Below are positions 49,919 through 58,361 of a stretch of 64,000 nucleotides of DNA, one piece after another. The DNA comes from Rhizobium sophorae. GTDB taxonomy: Bacteria; Pseudomonadota; Alphaproteobacteria; Rhizobiales; Rhizobiaceae. The stretch spans positions 1 to 64,000 of the forward strand of contig NZ_JABFCN010000049.1 in NCBI RefSeq assembly GCF_013087515.1. Direction: 5' to 3'. Position 1 is the first letter of the stretch. Each line of letters opens with the position of its first letter. Position numbers and translations under genes: made by a program. The notes under the pieces are model-generated. The model searched no databases. It was not told the origin of the DNA and saw nothing but the letters and a program-made list of their open reading frames with translations.

Positions 49919-52282
49919 TTGCACATCGTTCTTCCTTCCAGCTCCAACACGTTTCAGCAATCCTGGATCGCTTCGGGAAGAATTCTGTTTCTTATTGCCG
50001 TCAGCGGACTTGGAGCGATCGGACTTGTCGTGCTTTCGGCGCTCTGGGCAGGAACCGAGAGCGACGCTGCAGCCCTTGATCGACAGCGCCAGCTAGTGAA
50101 TGCGCGCCTGCGGGAACAGGTCGATCAAGTCGCCCATGTTATCGGCCAGTTCGGCAACGGTTACCTCACACGTGTTTATCCTGCCGCCCGCTCGACGGGA
50201 GGCTCCTCCAGCCTCGAGGCCGTTCTGACGGCGGCGGCCGGGAGTGCGATCAGCCAGACCGCAATGTCCGCCTTCGGCTATGACCAGGCCTTTGTCGTTG
50301 ACGAGAAGGCGCAACTGCTCATGCTGGCAGATGCCCGAACAGAAAAGCGTTATCGCTGGATGAAGCCTCTCTTCTTGCCTCTCCTTCAGGATGTCCGGCT
50401 TGGGGTGAGACACGGCACGGTTTCCAACGAACGAACGCCGTCCTCAATGGAAAGCCGTCTTGCGAGTGCCCGTTCCAGCCGGGCGCTGGCCAATCTGATG
50501 CGGCTGGAAGGTCGACCGACGATCGTCGGCGTCGTCGCCATCAACGAGGCCACTGAGAGGCAGCAGCAGCCGATGCGGCAATTCCTGATCGTCGTGCGGT
50601 TTATCGATGGTGCGGCGCTGGATGAATTGAGCCGGGAACAGGGCCTCAATGGCGCGCGCTTCGCGCGCACGGCCGATGCAGACGAAAATGAGGTTGCGTT
50701 CCAGATTGACGCCACGGCAAACGGCGAACCGATCGGCTTCATCGTATGGCGACCCGATCTTCCAGGTTCGAGGGTGATTGGCCGATTGATGCCGGCGCTG
50801 TCGATTGCCGCCTTGGTGATCGCGATCCTGTTCTCGGTCTTGCTGGTGCGCCTGCGAAGCAGTCTCGGCGAGTTGAAGAGAAGCGAGCTGCACGCAAGGC
50901 AGCTTGCCTTGCATGATGTGCTGACCGATCTTCCCAACCGCGCCTTGTTCGCGATGCGGTTCGACGAGTGCCTGGCTGAGACACAGAATTCGACCGAACG
51001 CTCGGCGGTAGCACTTCTCGACCTCGACCGCTTCAAAGCGGTCAACGACACTTTCGGCCATGCCGCCGGCGATGAACTTATCAGCATGGCTGCGGAGCGG
51101 ATCCGTTCCCTGCTTCGTCCAGGCGACACGCTTGCCCGGCTCGGAGGGGACGAATTCGCCCTGCTTCTCCGGGACATCAAAGATCATGATCACGTTTTGC
51201 CGGCAATATGCGAAGCGATCGTTACCGAACTTGGCAAACCCTTCCCGCTTTTGAGAGGCGAGGCCGTTGCACGCGTCGGCGGCTCGATCGGCGTAACCGT
51301 CGTGCCGGACGCCGGGCGGAATGCCGATGACATCATGCGCTATGCCGACGTCGCGCTGTACGAGGCAAAGATGGGGGGAAGAGGCCAGTGGCGTCTCTAT
51401 TCACCGTCCATGGACGGCGGCAGGAATGCGCGCGACATTCTCAAGAACGAATTGCGGGACGTTCTGGCTAAAGGCACGGCCTCATCCGCTGACGGTCCGC
51501 AATCCGATCCGATTGTAAACGGGCCGGATTTCGGATCGCTCGAGGTCTATTACCAAACGGTACATCGCGCTGAGGCAGGATACTCGGCGTCGGGCGCGGA
51601 GGCTCTGGTGCGTTGGCGTCACAGTCAGCGCGGACTATTGACGCCTGCGAGCTTCATCCCTGTCGCCGAGGAGGGCGGCCTCATCGACGCTCTCGGTTTC
51701 TGGGTCTTGCGCGAAGCCTGCAGAGCCGCCTGCCAATGGCCTGAAAACACATTTGTTGCGGTCAACGTGTCTCCCGCCCAGTTGAGAAGGCCGAATTTTG
51801 CCGAGGAAGTCTTCGCCATGCTCCAGGAGACCGGCCTGCCACCGTCCCGGCTTGAGCTCGAGCTCACCGAGTCCTCGCTGATCGAGGATAACTCGGACGT
51901 CTATACGGTGCTGAGGTCGCTGCGCAGCCGGGGTGTTCAGATTTCGCTCGATGATTTCGGAACTGGCTTTTCATGCCTCAGCCATCTGGTGCGCTTCGAT
52001 ATCGACCGCATCAAGATCGATCGATCCTTCGTCTCACAGCTCGGCACAAAGGCCAACGGAGCGGCCATCATCGGCGCCATCGTCACGCTCAGCCGCAACC
52101 TCGGTATCTCGACGACAGCTGAAGGGGTCGAAACGGAATACCAACGCGACTTTCTGGCGGCCCTCGGCTGCACCGACCTCCAAGGGTACTTCTTCTCCAA
52201 ACCGGTTCCTCTTCGCGACCTTGACAGTTTCCGGAAAGCTGAGAGCGGTTTAATCTCGACCGCTTCAGGCGCCGTTGCCTGA
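49919..52282 (+). CDS. Bifunctional diguanylate cyclase/phosphodiesterase (CHASE4-like, GGDEF, EAL)
   Basis: 787 aa from the chosen start. One membrane helix near residues 21-43 (ILFLIAVSGLGAIGLVVLSALW), a periplasmic sensor of about 230 residues resembling CHASE4, a second helix (LMPALSIAALVIAILFSVLLV), then GGDEF (ALHDVLTDLPNRALF; active site LGGDEFALLL intact; inhibitory-site region LLRPGDTLAR) and EAL (GAEALVRWRH, ELTESSLIED, DDFGTGFS, DRSFV, AEGVE). Both catalytic motifs look intact. The frame opens with GTG at 49898 lacking a ribosome site; the TTG at 49919 has AGGGG 7 nt upstream. It controls cyclic-di-GMP in response to an outside signal. Confidence 0.88.
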   Translation: MHIVLPSSSNTFQQSWIASGRILFLIAVSGLGAIGLVVLSALWAGTESDAAALDRQRQLVNARLREQVDQVAHVIGQFGNGYLTRVYPAARSTGGSSSLEAVLTAAAGSAISQTAMSAFGYDQAFVVDEKAQLLMLADARTEKRYRWMKPLFLPLLQDVRLGVRHGTVSNERTPSSMESRLASARSSRALANLMRLEGRPTIVGVVAINEATERQQQPMRQFLIVVRFIDGAALDELSREQGLNGARFARTADADENEVAFQIDATANGEPIGFIVWRPDLPGSRVIGRLMPALSIAALVIAILFSVLLVRLRSSLGELKRSELHARQLALHDVLTDLPNRALFAMRFDECLAETQNSTERSAVALLDLDRFKAVNDTFGHAAGDELISMAAERIRSLLRPGDTLARLGGDEFALLLRDIKDHDHVLPAICEAIVTELGKPFPLLRGEAVARVGGSIGVTVVPDAGRNADDIMRYADVALYEAKMGGRGQWRLYSPSMDGGRNARDILKNELRDVLAKGTASSADGPQSDPIVNGPDFGSLEVYYQTVHRAEAGYSASGAEALVRWRHSQRGLLTPASFIPVAEEGGLIDALGFWVLREACRAACQWPENTFVAVNVSPAQLRRPNFAEEVFAMLQETGLPPSRLELELTESSLIEDNSDVYTVLRSLRSRGVQISLDDFGTGFSCLSHLVRFDIDRIKIDRSFVSQLGTKANGAAIIGAIVTLSRNLGISTTAEGVETEYQRDFLAALGCTDLQGYFFSKPVPLRDLDSFRKAESGLISTASGAVA

Positions 52283-52358
52283 GAGGGCTTTTTGATCTTC
52301 CGCCAGGAACTTTCGCCTCACGCGGCGGTTGACGCCCAAAGACCGAGTGGAGGATGTG

Positions 52359-52943
52359 ATGGGCGAGGTGGGCGAGTGGCGGCACCTTTGCGTCGACATG
52401 CAGCGGATGTTTGCCGAAGACACGCCATGGCACGTTCCCTGGATGGCACGGATCTCTCCCCAGATCGAAGAGCTGGCCGGGCGGCATCCGTCCCGAACGA
52501 TCTTTACCCGCTTCCTGCCACCCGAACGTGCGGACGACATGCCGGGGAAATGGCGGGATTATTACCGGAAATGGTGGATGATGACGGGCGAACATCTTCC
52601 GCGCGGCTTCATCGATCTCGCCCCATCGCTGGCATCGCTGGTTCCGCCGGCAAGGCACTTCGACAAACGCACCTATTCCCCCTGGATTGACGGCCGCCTG
52701 CATCCGATCCTTCAGTCGGAGCGGGTCGATACACTTGTTATATCAGGCGGTGAAACGGATGTCTGCGTGCTGGCCACGACGCTCGGCGCGATCGATCTCG
52801 GCTATCGTGTCATCGTGCTGAAGGACGCCGTCTGCAGCGGCGCCGACGATACGCATGACGCGTCACTGGAACTTCTGCACGATCGGTTTTCCGTGCAGCT
52901 CGAACTCATGGACACCGAAGAATTTTTGAGCGAGGTTGGATAG
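52359..52943 (+). CDS. Isochorismatase-family cysteine hydrolase
   Basis: 194 aa. The catalytic triad is visible: Asp in CVDMQRMF, Lys in FDKRTYSPW and Cys in SGGETDVCVLATTLGA, with the usual DDTHDASLELL near the C-terminus. The family includes nicotinamidases, N-carbamoylsarcosine and ureidoacrylate amidohydrolases. The ATG at 52359 has GGAGG 5 nt upstream; the frame could start at a TTG ten codons earlier. It follows the GGDEF-EAL gene by 76 bp and may be cotranscribed. Substrate unknown. Confidence 0.87.
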   Translation: MGEVGEWRHLCVDMQRMFAEDTPWHVPWMARISPQIEELAGRHPSRTIFTRFLPPERADDMPGKWRDYYRKWWMMTGEHLPRGFIDLAPSLASLVPPARHFDKRTYSPWIDGRLHPILQSERVDTLVISGGETDVCVLATTLGAIDLGYRVIVLKDAVCSGADDTHDASLELLHDRFSVQLELMDTEEFLSEVG

Positions 52944-53075
52944 AGCGCAGGGGCAGCCCGCGCTCGCCCGGCGACGTTTCTCGCCGGGCTTGCCGTTTCG
53001 TTTAACGGATCGCCGTTCACCTCGGCGTCACGTCAATGCCGAACCACTTTTCGGTCGGCCTTTGCTTGGCAGTCT

Positions 53076-53873
53076 CTACTCTGCGGCTTCAATGAAGCGG
53101 TGGCGTTCATAGAGGAATTTCAGCACGGCTTCACGGCATTTGAGATATGTCCGGTCGGAGGCGAGTTCGATGCGATTGCGGGGACGGGGCATCGTCACGT
53201 CGAGCACTTCGCCGATGCGGGCTGCCGGGCCGTTGGTCATCATAACGATGCGATCGGACAGCAGCACCGCTTCATCGACATCATGGGTGATCATCACCAT
53301 CGTATTGCCAAGCCGTGCGTGGATTTCCATCACCGCATCCTGAAGATGGGCGCGGGTCAGCGCATCGAGCGCGCCGAAGGGCTCGTCGAGCAGCAGGATC
53401 TTCGGCTCCATTGCAAGCGCGCGGGCGATGCCGACGCGCTGTTTCATGCCGCCGGAAATTTCCGAAGGCCGCCTATCTCTCGCATGCGCCATCTGCACGA
53501 GGTCGAGGTTGGCCATGACCCACTCATGCCGCTCGGCCTTGGTCTTCGTTCGGTTGAAGAGTTTGGAGACGGCGAGATTGACGTTCTCGTAGACCGTCAG
53601 CCAGGGCAGCAGCGAGTGGTTCTGGAAGACCACGGCGCGCTCCGGACCGGGCCCATTGACCTCGCGGTTTTCAAGGAGCACGGCGCCTGCGGAAACTGGA
53701 GTCAGGCCGGCAATCAGGTTGAGCAGGGTAGACTTGCCACAGCCGGAATGCCCGATGATCGAGACGAATTCACCCTCGGAAATCGTCAGGTTGATGTCCT
53801 TCAGCACCTCGGAGCGAACGCCGCCGCGATCGAAATGTTTGTCGATATGATCAAGCTTCAGATAGGCGTTCAT
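53076..53873 (-). CDS. Nitrate-type ABC transporter ATP-binding protein (NrtC/NrtD-like)
   Basis: 265 aa. Walker A GHSGCGKST near residue 43, AVVFQNHSLLPWLTVYENV (Q-loop with the LLPW motif of nitrate/taurine systems), ISGGMKQRVGIARALAMEPKILLLDEPFGALD and THDVDEAVLLSDRIVMMTNGP. The C-terminal RNRIELASDRTYLKCREAVLKFLYERH is typical of nitrate-importer ATPases. The true start is the ATG at 53873; the longer frame runs into the permease gene. Last gene of the nrt-like operon. Confidence 0.9.
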   Translation of the reverse strand: MNAYLKLDHIDKHFDRGGVRSEVLKDINLTISEGEFVSIIGHSGCGKSTLLNLIAGLTPVSAGAVLLENREVNGPGPERAVVFQNHSLLPWLTVYENVNLAVSKLFNRTKTKAERHEWVMANLDLVQMAHARDRRPSEISGGMKQRVGIARALAMEPKILLLDEPFGALDALTRAHLQDAVMEIHARLGNTMVMITHDVDEAVLLSDRIVMMTNGPAARIGEVLDVTMPRPRNRIELASDRTYLKCREAVLKFLYERHRFIEAAE

Positions 53874-53884
53874 AGGTGCGTTCC

Positions 53885-54778
53885 TCAATTGGCCGTGGCG
53901 CCGCGGGTGATAAGTTTGCCGAGTGCTGCCACCAGCTTGTCGAGAGCGAAGCCGACGATACCGATATAGACGAGCGCGACGATGATGTCCGAAAGGCGCG
54001 ACGAGTTCCACGCGTCCCAGATGAAGAAGCCGATGCCGACGCCGCCCGTCAGCATTTCGGCCGCGACGATGGCGAGCCAGGAGAGGCCGACGCCGATCCT
54101 GAGGCCTGTGAAGATATAAGGCGCTGCCGAAGGCAGCATGATCTTCCAGAAAAACTCGAACTGGTTGAGGCGCAGCACCTCGGCGACATTGCGGTAATCC
54201 TGCGGGATATTGCGGACGCCGACGGCGGTGTTGATGATCACCGGCCAGATCGACGTGATGAAGATCACGAAGATCGCTGAAGGATTGGAATCCTGGAAGG
54301 CTGCGAGCGACAGCGGCAACCAGGCGAGCGGCGGAACCGTACGCAGCACCTGAAAGATCGGATCGAGGCCCCGCATCGCCCAGGCCGACTGGCCGATGAT
54401 CGCACCGATGATGACGCCAGCGACCGCAGCAAGTCCGAAGCCATAGAGAACGCGCTGCAGCGAAACGAGCACGCGCCAGCCGAGCCCGATATCCTGGGAG
54501 CCGTAGTTGAAAAACGGATAGGCGATCAGGTCATAGCTATCCTGCCAGACCCGATGCGGTGAGGGCAAAGACGCATCCGCCGATGAACAGAGCACCTGCC
54601 AGACGAGCAGGATGAGTGCCAGCACGACGACCGGCGGAACGACGTTGCGAAGTGCGGCCAGTGCCGCTCGACGAAAATCGATCCGCGATCCGTGCTTGCC
54701 GGAAAACGGCAGAACCTTTGCCGCCGGCTTGGCAGCGGCGGCCGTGGAGGGATTTTCTTTATTTGCCAGGGCGGACAT
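53885..54778 (-). CDS. nrtB: Nitrate-type ABC transporter permease (NrtB-like)
   Basis: 297 aa. A basic Ala-rich cytoplasmic N-terminus of about 45 residues precedes five to six membrane helices, the first VVPPVVVLALILLVWQVLCS. NrtB landmarks are LDPIFQVLRTVPPLAWLPLSLAAFQDSNPSAIFVIFITSIWPVIINTAVGVRNIPQDYRNVAEVLRLNQFEFFWKIMLPSAAPYIFTGLRIG, including the EAA loop. The ATG at 54778 has GAGGAG upstream; the frame is open further but runs into the binding-protein gene. Confidence 0.9.
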   Translation of the reverse strand: MSALANKENPSTAAAAKPAAKVLPFSGKHGSRIDFRRAALAALRNVVPPVVVLALILLVWQVLCSSADASLPSPHRVWQDSYDLIAYPFFNYGSQDIGLGWRVLVSLQRVLYGFGLAAVAGVIIGAIIGQSAWAMRGLDPIFQVLRTVPPLAWLPLSLAAFQDSNPSAIFVIFITSIWPVIINTAVGVRNIPQDYRNVAEVLRLNQFEFFWKIMLPSAAPYIFTGLRIGVGLSWLAIVAAEMLTGGVGIGFFIWDAWNSSRLSDIIVALVYIGIVGFALDKLVAALGKLITRGATAN

Positions 54779-54833
54779 CAACGCGCTCCTCACGTGAATG
54801 AAAGGCCGGCGCGCCGTTGCGCGCCGGAGCGGG

Positions 54834-56147
54834 TCACGAGACAGCCTTGATCGAAAGGCTGTCGAGATAAGCGGAAGGATTTTCGGGGTCGAAGACCTTG
54901 CCGTCGAAGAAAGTCTCCTTGCCGCGAGAAGACGATGCGGGAATATCGGCTGCCGCAACGCCGAGATCCTTGGCGGCTTCGCGCCAGACGTCTTCGCGGT
55001 TTACCTGGTTGACCAGCGCCTTGATGTCGGTGCTCGCCGGCAGATTTCCCCAGCGGATGTTTTCCGTCATGAACCAGGTATCGTGGCTCTTGAACGGGTA
55101 GGAGGCGCCGTCTTTCCAGAACTTCATATAGAGGTCGGTGGCCTTGAACTCGCGGCCGTTGCCATAATTGATGTCGCCCTTGAGGCGGCCGAGCACGTCC
55201 TTCGTCGGAACGTTGAACCATTGGCGCTTGCCGAGAATGTCAGCCATCTCCGCCTTGTTGTCCATGCTTTCACACCACTGCTGAGCCTCCATGACAGCCA
55301 TCAGCAGGGCTTTGGCAGCATTGGGATTCTTTTCGATCCATTCGGCGCGCATCCCGAGCGCCTTTTCAGGATGACCCTTCCAGAGCTCGCCGGTTGTGGC
55401 TGCGGTAAAGCCGATGCCCTGGTTGACGAGCTGCTCATTCCACGGTTCGCCCACACAGAAGACGTCCATGTTGCCGACCTTCATGTTGGCAACCATCTGC
55501 GGCGGCGGCACGACGATGGTCGAAACGTCCTTGTTCGGATCGATGCCGCCGGCGGCGAGCCAGTAGCGGATCCAGAGGTCATGGGTGCCGCCCGGGAAGG
55601 TCATGGCGGCCTTGATCTCCTTGCCCTCCGCCTTCTTTTTCTCGAATGCCGCCTTCAGCTTGGAGGATTCCAGCTGCACGCCGGTGTCGGCATATTCCTT
55701 GGCGACGGAAATGCCCTGGCTGTCGAGGTTGAGCCGGGCGAGGATCGCCATCGGCACCGGCTTATTGTTCTGCGTCACCTTGCCGGTATGCATGAGATAG
55801 GGGAGCGGCGAGAGGATATGGGCACCGTCGATGCCGTTTGCTGCACCGCCCAGCACGAGATTGTCGCGGGTCGCACCCCAGGATGCCTGTTTGGCCACAT
55901 CCGTTTCCGGAAGGCCATGCTTGTCGAAAAAGCCCTTTTCCTTGGCGATGATCAGCGGTGCGGAATCGGTGAGAGCAATAAAGCCGAGCTTGGCACCTTT
56001 CACCTCAGGGCCTGCTCCGGCTGCGAATGCGCCGGACGGAAAGGCAGCCTTGACGGCGCCGATGAGGGCAGCCGCTGCGGTCGTCTTGAGCATGCTGCGG
56101 CGGCTAATGCCGGTTGTCGAAATCCCAGTCTGCAAATTCTTTGTCAT
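54834..56147 (-). CDS. nrtA: Nitrate-type ABC transporter substrate-binding protein (NrtA/CmpA family)
   Basis: 437 aa. The twin-arginine signal SRRSMLKTTAAAALIGAVKAAF (near residues 15-36) is followed by GAKLGFIALTDSAPLIIAKEKGFFDKHGL, TFPGGTHDLWIRYWLAAGGIDP and FCVGEPWNEQLVNQGIGF, all characteristic of NrtA/CmpA proteins. The ATG at 56147 has GAGGGAA upstream. First gene of the operon; a long leader and sigma-54-type promoter lie upstream. The usual nitrate and nitrite reductase genes are not in the window. Nitrate is the best guess; bicarbonate or cyanate binding cannot be excluded. Confidence 0.9.
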   Translation of the reverse strand: MTKNLQTGISTTGISRRSMLKTTAAAALIGAVKAAFPSGAFAAGAGPEVKGAKLGFIALTDSAPLIIAKEKGFFDKHGLPETDVAKQASWGATRDNLVLGGAANGIDGAHILSPLPYLMHTGKVTQNNKPVPMAILARLNLDSQGISVAKEYADTGVQLESSKLKAAFEKKKAEGKEIKAAMTFPGGTHDLWIRYWLAAGGIDPNKDVSTIVVPPPQMVANMKVGNMDVFCVGEPWNEQLVNQGIGFTAATTGELWKGHPEKALGMRAEWIEKNPNAAKALLMAVMEAQQWCESMDNKAEMADILGKRQWFNVPTKDVLGRLKGDINYGNGREFKATDLYMKFWKDGASYPFKSHDTWFMTENIRWGNLPASTDIKALVNQVNREDVWREAAKDLGVAAADIPASSSRGKETFFDGKVFDPENPSAYLDSLSIKAVS

Positions 56148-56310
56148 GCGCAGGTTCCCTCTGCTGGCTGAATTTGGACACAAAAAAACGCCGCCGGAAA
56201 TTGCGTCCAGGGATGGGAGAATCCCGGAGCAAAGACCTTGCGACGTCGGTGTCTATTGTAGGCGCTTATGCCGCGCCTATCTGCGCCGGTCGCCATTGAC
56301 CGATGCTTCT
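56148..56310 (-). promoter_or_regulatory. Long 5' leader of the nitrate importer operon, candidate attenuator
   Basis: If transcription starts just after the sigma-54 site, the leader is about 160 nt. It can form a 7-bp hairpin (56259-56279), a GGGAT/ATCCC hairpin with six-base loop (56210-56225) and then a weak stem GGACGC/GCGTTT followed by seven T (56182-56188 on the minus strand). The last two share the GGA at 56206-56208 and so could be mutually exclusive, as in NasT/ANTAR antitermination leaders. The loop bases do not fit the usual ANTAR consensus. Confidence 0.35.
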
Positions 56311-56318
56311 CAGAACTT

Positions 56319-56333
56319 GCAAGCAGCGTGCCA
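56319..56333 (-). promoter_or_regulatory. Sigma-54 (RpoN) promoter upstream of the nitrate importer operon
   Basis: On the minus strand TGGCAC-GCTGC-TTGC matches the -24/-12 consensus TGGCAC-N5-TTGC at every defined base. It lies about 170 bp upstream of the nrtA-like start. Nitrogen-regulated transcription by RpoN with NtrC is a sensible expectation for this operon. Confidence 0.7.
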
Positions 56334-56374
56334 ATTTCGAGAGGATATGGTAACGGCATGAAGTAAAAGGAAAA

Positions 56375-56521
56375 ATGCGAAGAATTGACAAATGCCGATT
56401 TCTTAGGCTTTGTTATTTTCTGCTTCTGTTTTGTGCGATTGCTAACGTAATCGCAGCCACGGGAGCGTTCTATTTGTGCAGTGCACGCAATATGGAAGTC
56501 GCGATCCCGCAGACCGCATAG
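56375..56521 (+). CDS. Possible 48-residue membrane protein
   Basis: The frame starts ATG with AAAAGG about 5 nt upstream. It encodes a basic N-terminus (MRRIDKCRFLR), one hydrophobic stretch of about 25 residues rich in Leu, Phe and Cys, and a short tail (NMEVAIPQTA). It lies in AT-richer DNA upstream of the divergent nitrate operon. The same segment holds an inverted repeat and could simply be the enhancer region of the sigma-54 promoter. No family is recognised, so this is a weak call. Confidence 0.2.
   Translation: MRRIDKCRFLRLCYFLLLFCAIANVIAATGAFYLCSARNMEVAIPQTA
56434..56455. promoter_or_regulatory. Inverted repeat upstream of the sigma-54 promoter
   Basis: TGCGATT-N8-AATCGCA, about 100 bp upstream of the -24 element, the usual distance for an enhancer site of an RpoN-dependent activator. 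It does not match the NtrC consensus (TGC-N11-GCA) exactly, so the binding protein is uncertain. Confidence 0.35.
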
Positions 56522-56616
56522 CAGATTCTGCCCGCCTTATTCGTCGGTATTGCCACCGGGAAAGCTCAGGAGGAGGGAAGGTCAATGCGTGGCGATTGCC
56601 TCGCCATCACCTCATT

Positions 56617-57621
56617 TCATTGCAGCAAAGATACGAGGCCGTAGAACGCCGCGGATATTGCTGCAGCCGCCGGCATCGTGACGATCCAGGCGATCACGAT
56701 GTTGCCGGCCAATCCCCAGCGCACAGCTGAGACGCGACGAGCCGCGCCCACTCCAACGATTGCTCCGGTGATGGTATGCGTCGTTGAAACGGGAATACCG
56801 AGCCAGGTCGCTCCGAAGAGTGTCAGCGCTCCGCCCGTCTCTGCGCAGAAACCTTGCATGGGGTTGAGCCGGGTGATCTTCGAACCCATGGTATGAACGA
56901 TCCGCCATCCGCCAAAGAGCGTCCCGAGAGCCATTGCCGACTGGCAGGTAATGACCACCCAGAAAGGCACGTAGAATGTCGGGCCAAGATATCCCTGGCT
57001 GAACAAGAGCACCGCGATGATGCCCATCGTCTTCTGCGCATCGTTCCCGCCATGGCCTAGCGAATAAAGCGAAGCGGACACGAACTGCATGATGCGAAAC
57101 GTGCGATCCACCGCAAACGGCGTTTGCCGGACGAATGTCCAGGAGACGGCGAGCACCAGCAGCAGGGCAAGCAGGAAGCCGATGGCTGGCGAAAGGAAAA
57201 TGGCACCGACGGTCTTTAGAAGGCCGTTCCAGACGATCGAGCTGAAGCCCACCTTTGCCAAACCGGCCCCCACCAGCCCACCGACAAGCGCATGCGACGA
57301 GCTTGATGGAATCCCGAAAATCCAGGTAAGGATATTCCAAATGATCGCGCCCATGAGTGCGGCGAAGATCACTTGAGGCGAAACGATCGCAGGATCGATG
57401 ATGCCGGTCCCCAGTGTTTCGGCCACATGCAGGCCGAAGAACAGGAATGCGATGAAATTGAAGAATGCCGCCCAGGCGACCGCATATTGCGGCCGCAGGA
57501 CGCGGGTCGAGACGATCGTGGCGATCGAATTGGCCGCATCATGCAGACCGTTGAGAAAGTCGAAGAACAGGGCGACGACGACCAGGCCGACCAGCAGCGG
57601 CAGAGCGAGGGAGGCATCCAT
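56617..57621 (-). CDS. pit: Inorganic phosphate transporter, PiT family
   Basis: 334 aa, about ten membrane helices. Both PiT signature repeats are present: GLHDAANSIATIVSTRVL with the preceding FDFLNG near residue 20, and SLGHGGNDAQKTMGIIA near residue 190. GIPSSSSHALVGGLVGAG and GIPVSTTHTITGAIVGVG also match. The start shares one base with the upstream DUF47 stop (TGATG), so translation is coupled. Low-affinity proton- or metal-phosphate symport. In Sinorhizobium meliloti the orfA-pit pair of the same layout is repressed by PhoB. Confidence 0.95.
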   Translation of the reverse strand: MDASLALPLLVGLVVVALFFDFLNGLHDAANSIATIVSTRVLRPQYAVAWAAFFNFIAFLFFGLHVAETLGTGIIDPAIVSPQVIFAALMGAIIWNILTWIFGIPSSSSHALVGGLVGAGLAKVGFSSIVWNGLLKTVGAIFLSPAIGFLLALLLVLAVSWTFVRQTPFAVDRTFRIMQFVSASLYSLGHGGNDAQKTMGIIAVLLFSQGYLGPTFYVPFWVVITCQSAMALGTLFGGWRIVHTMGSKITRLNPMQGFCAETGGALTLFGATWLGIPVSTTHTITGAIVGVGAARRVSAVRWGLAGNIVIAWIVTMPAAAAISAAFYGLVSLLQ

Positions 57622-58265
57622 CAGACGTTCTCGATGAGAATGCCGCTGATTTCGTTGGCGACATCCTCGAAGCGGTCGACGACTTTCTCCAGATCGCCGT
57701 AGATTTCGCTTCCGATCATGTAGGCCATCGCATTGCCGCCGGCGCCATGACGCAGAAACAGATCCTTCAAACCCTGGTCGTGGAGCTCATCGGAACGTCC
57801 CTCCACTTGGGTGACCTCCTCCGCGATGGCCGCGAGACGCTGGGCATTGGCTCCCAATCTGTCGAGGAGGGGTATCGCTTCTGCGACAAGGTTTGCCGCC
57901 TTGACGATTTCACTGCCCATCTCCTGCATGAGCGGATCGAAGCTGGATTGCTCGAACAAGCGGATCGTCTTGACTGTCTTGTGCATCATGTCGATCGCAT
58001 CATCCATCGACTGAATAAGGTCCTTGATGTCACCTCGGTCGAAGGGCGTGATGAAGCTTCGTCGAACGGCAAGAAGAACCTCACGCGTGACGTCGTCGGC
58101 CTCGTTTTCCAATGTGACGATGCGTTCGCAGTTTTTCTCAACGTCATTGCCCTTCAGGAGTTGATCGAGGGCGTGTGCGGCGGCAACGACGGTCTTCGAG
58201 TGCTTGGAAAACATTTCAAAGAATCTGTCTTCCCGTGGCATCAGCTTGCGAAAAATGCTCATCAT
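57621..58265 (-). CDS. DUF47 family PhoU-like protein, Pit partner (OrfA)
   Basis: 214 aa all-helical PhoU-like protein. Characteristic blocks are RKLMPREDRFFEMFSKHSKTVVAAAHALDQLL, CERIVTLENEADDVTREVLLAVRRSFITPFDRGDIKDLIQSMDDAIDMMHKTVKTIRLFE and YGDLEKVVDRFEDVANEISGILIENV. It always accompanies Pit-type carriers and probably adjusts their activity. It starts with two consecutive ATG codons. A Pho box lies 28 bp upstream. Confidence 0.93.
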   Translation of the reverse strand: MMSIFRKLMPREDRFFEMFSKHSKTVVAAAHALDQLLKGNDVEKNCERIVTLENEADDVTREVLLAVRRSFITPFDRGDIKDLIQSMDDAIDMMHKTVKTIRLFEQSSFDPLMQEMGSEIVKAANLVAEAIPLLDRLGANAQRLAAIAEEVTQVEGRSDELHDQGLKDLFLRHGAGGNAMAYMIGSEIYGDLEKVVDRFEDVANEISGILIENV

Positions 58266-58292
58266 GCCCGGGAACCTTCCTCGTGCGGCCGA

Positions 58293-58310
58293 TTGTCATA
58301 AATCTGTCAT
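58293..58310 (+). promoter_or_regulatory. Pho box (PhoB binding site)
   Basis: TTGTCAT-AAAT-CTGTCAT, two direct 7-bp repeats with a 4-bp spacer, differs from the ideal Pho box in one base. It lies 28 bp upstream of the DUF47-pit operon (minus) and 51 bp upstream of the Nudix gene (plus). Its orientation is towards the Nudix gene, which suits activation of that gene and repression of pit. Confidence 0.8.
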
Positions 58311-58361
58311 AAACATGCCCAGGCAATTGAAGCAACAAGCAAATTCGGTAATTCATTCGTT

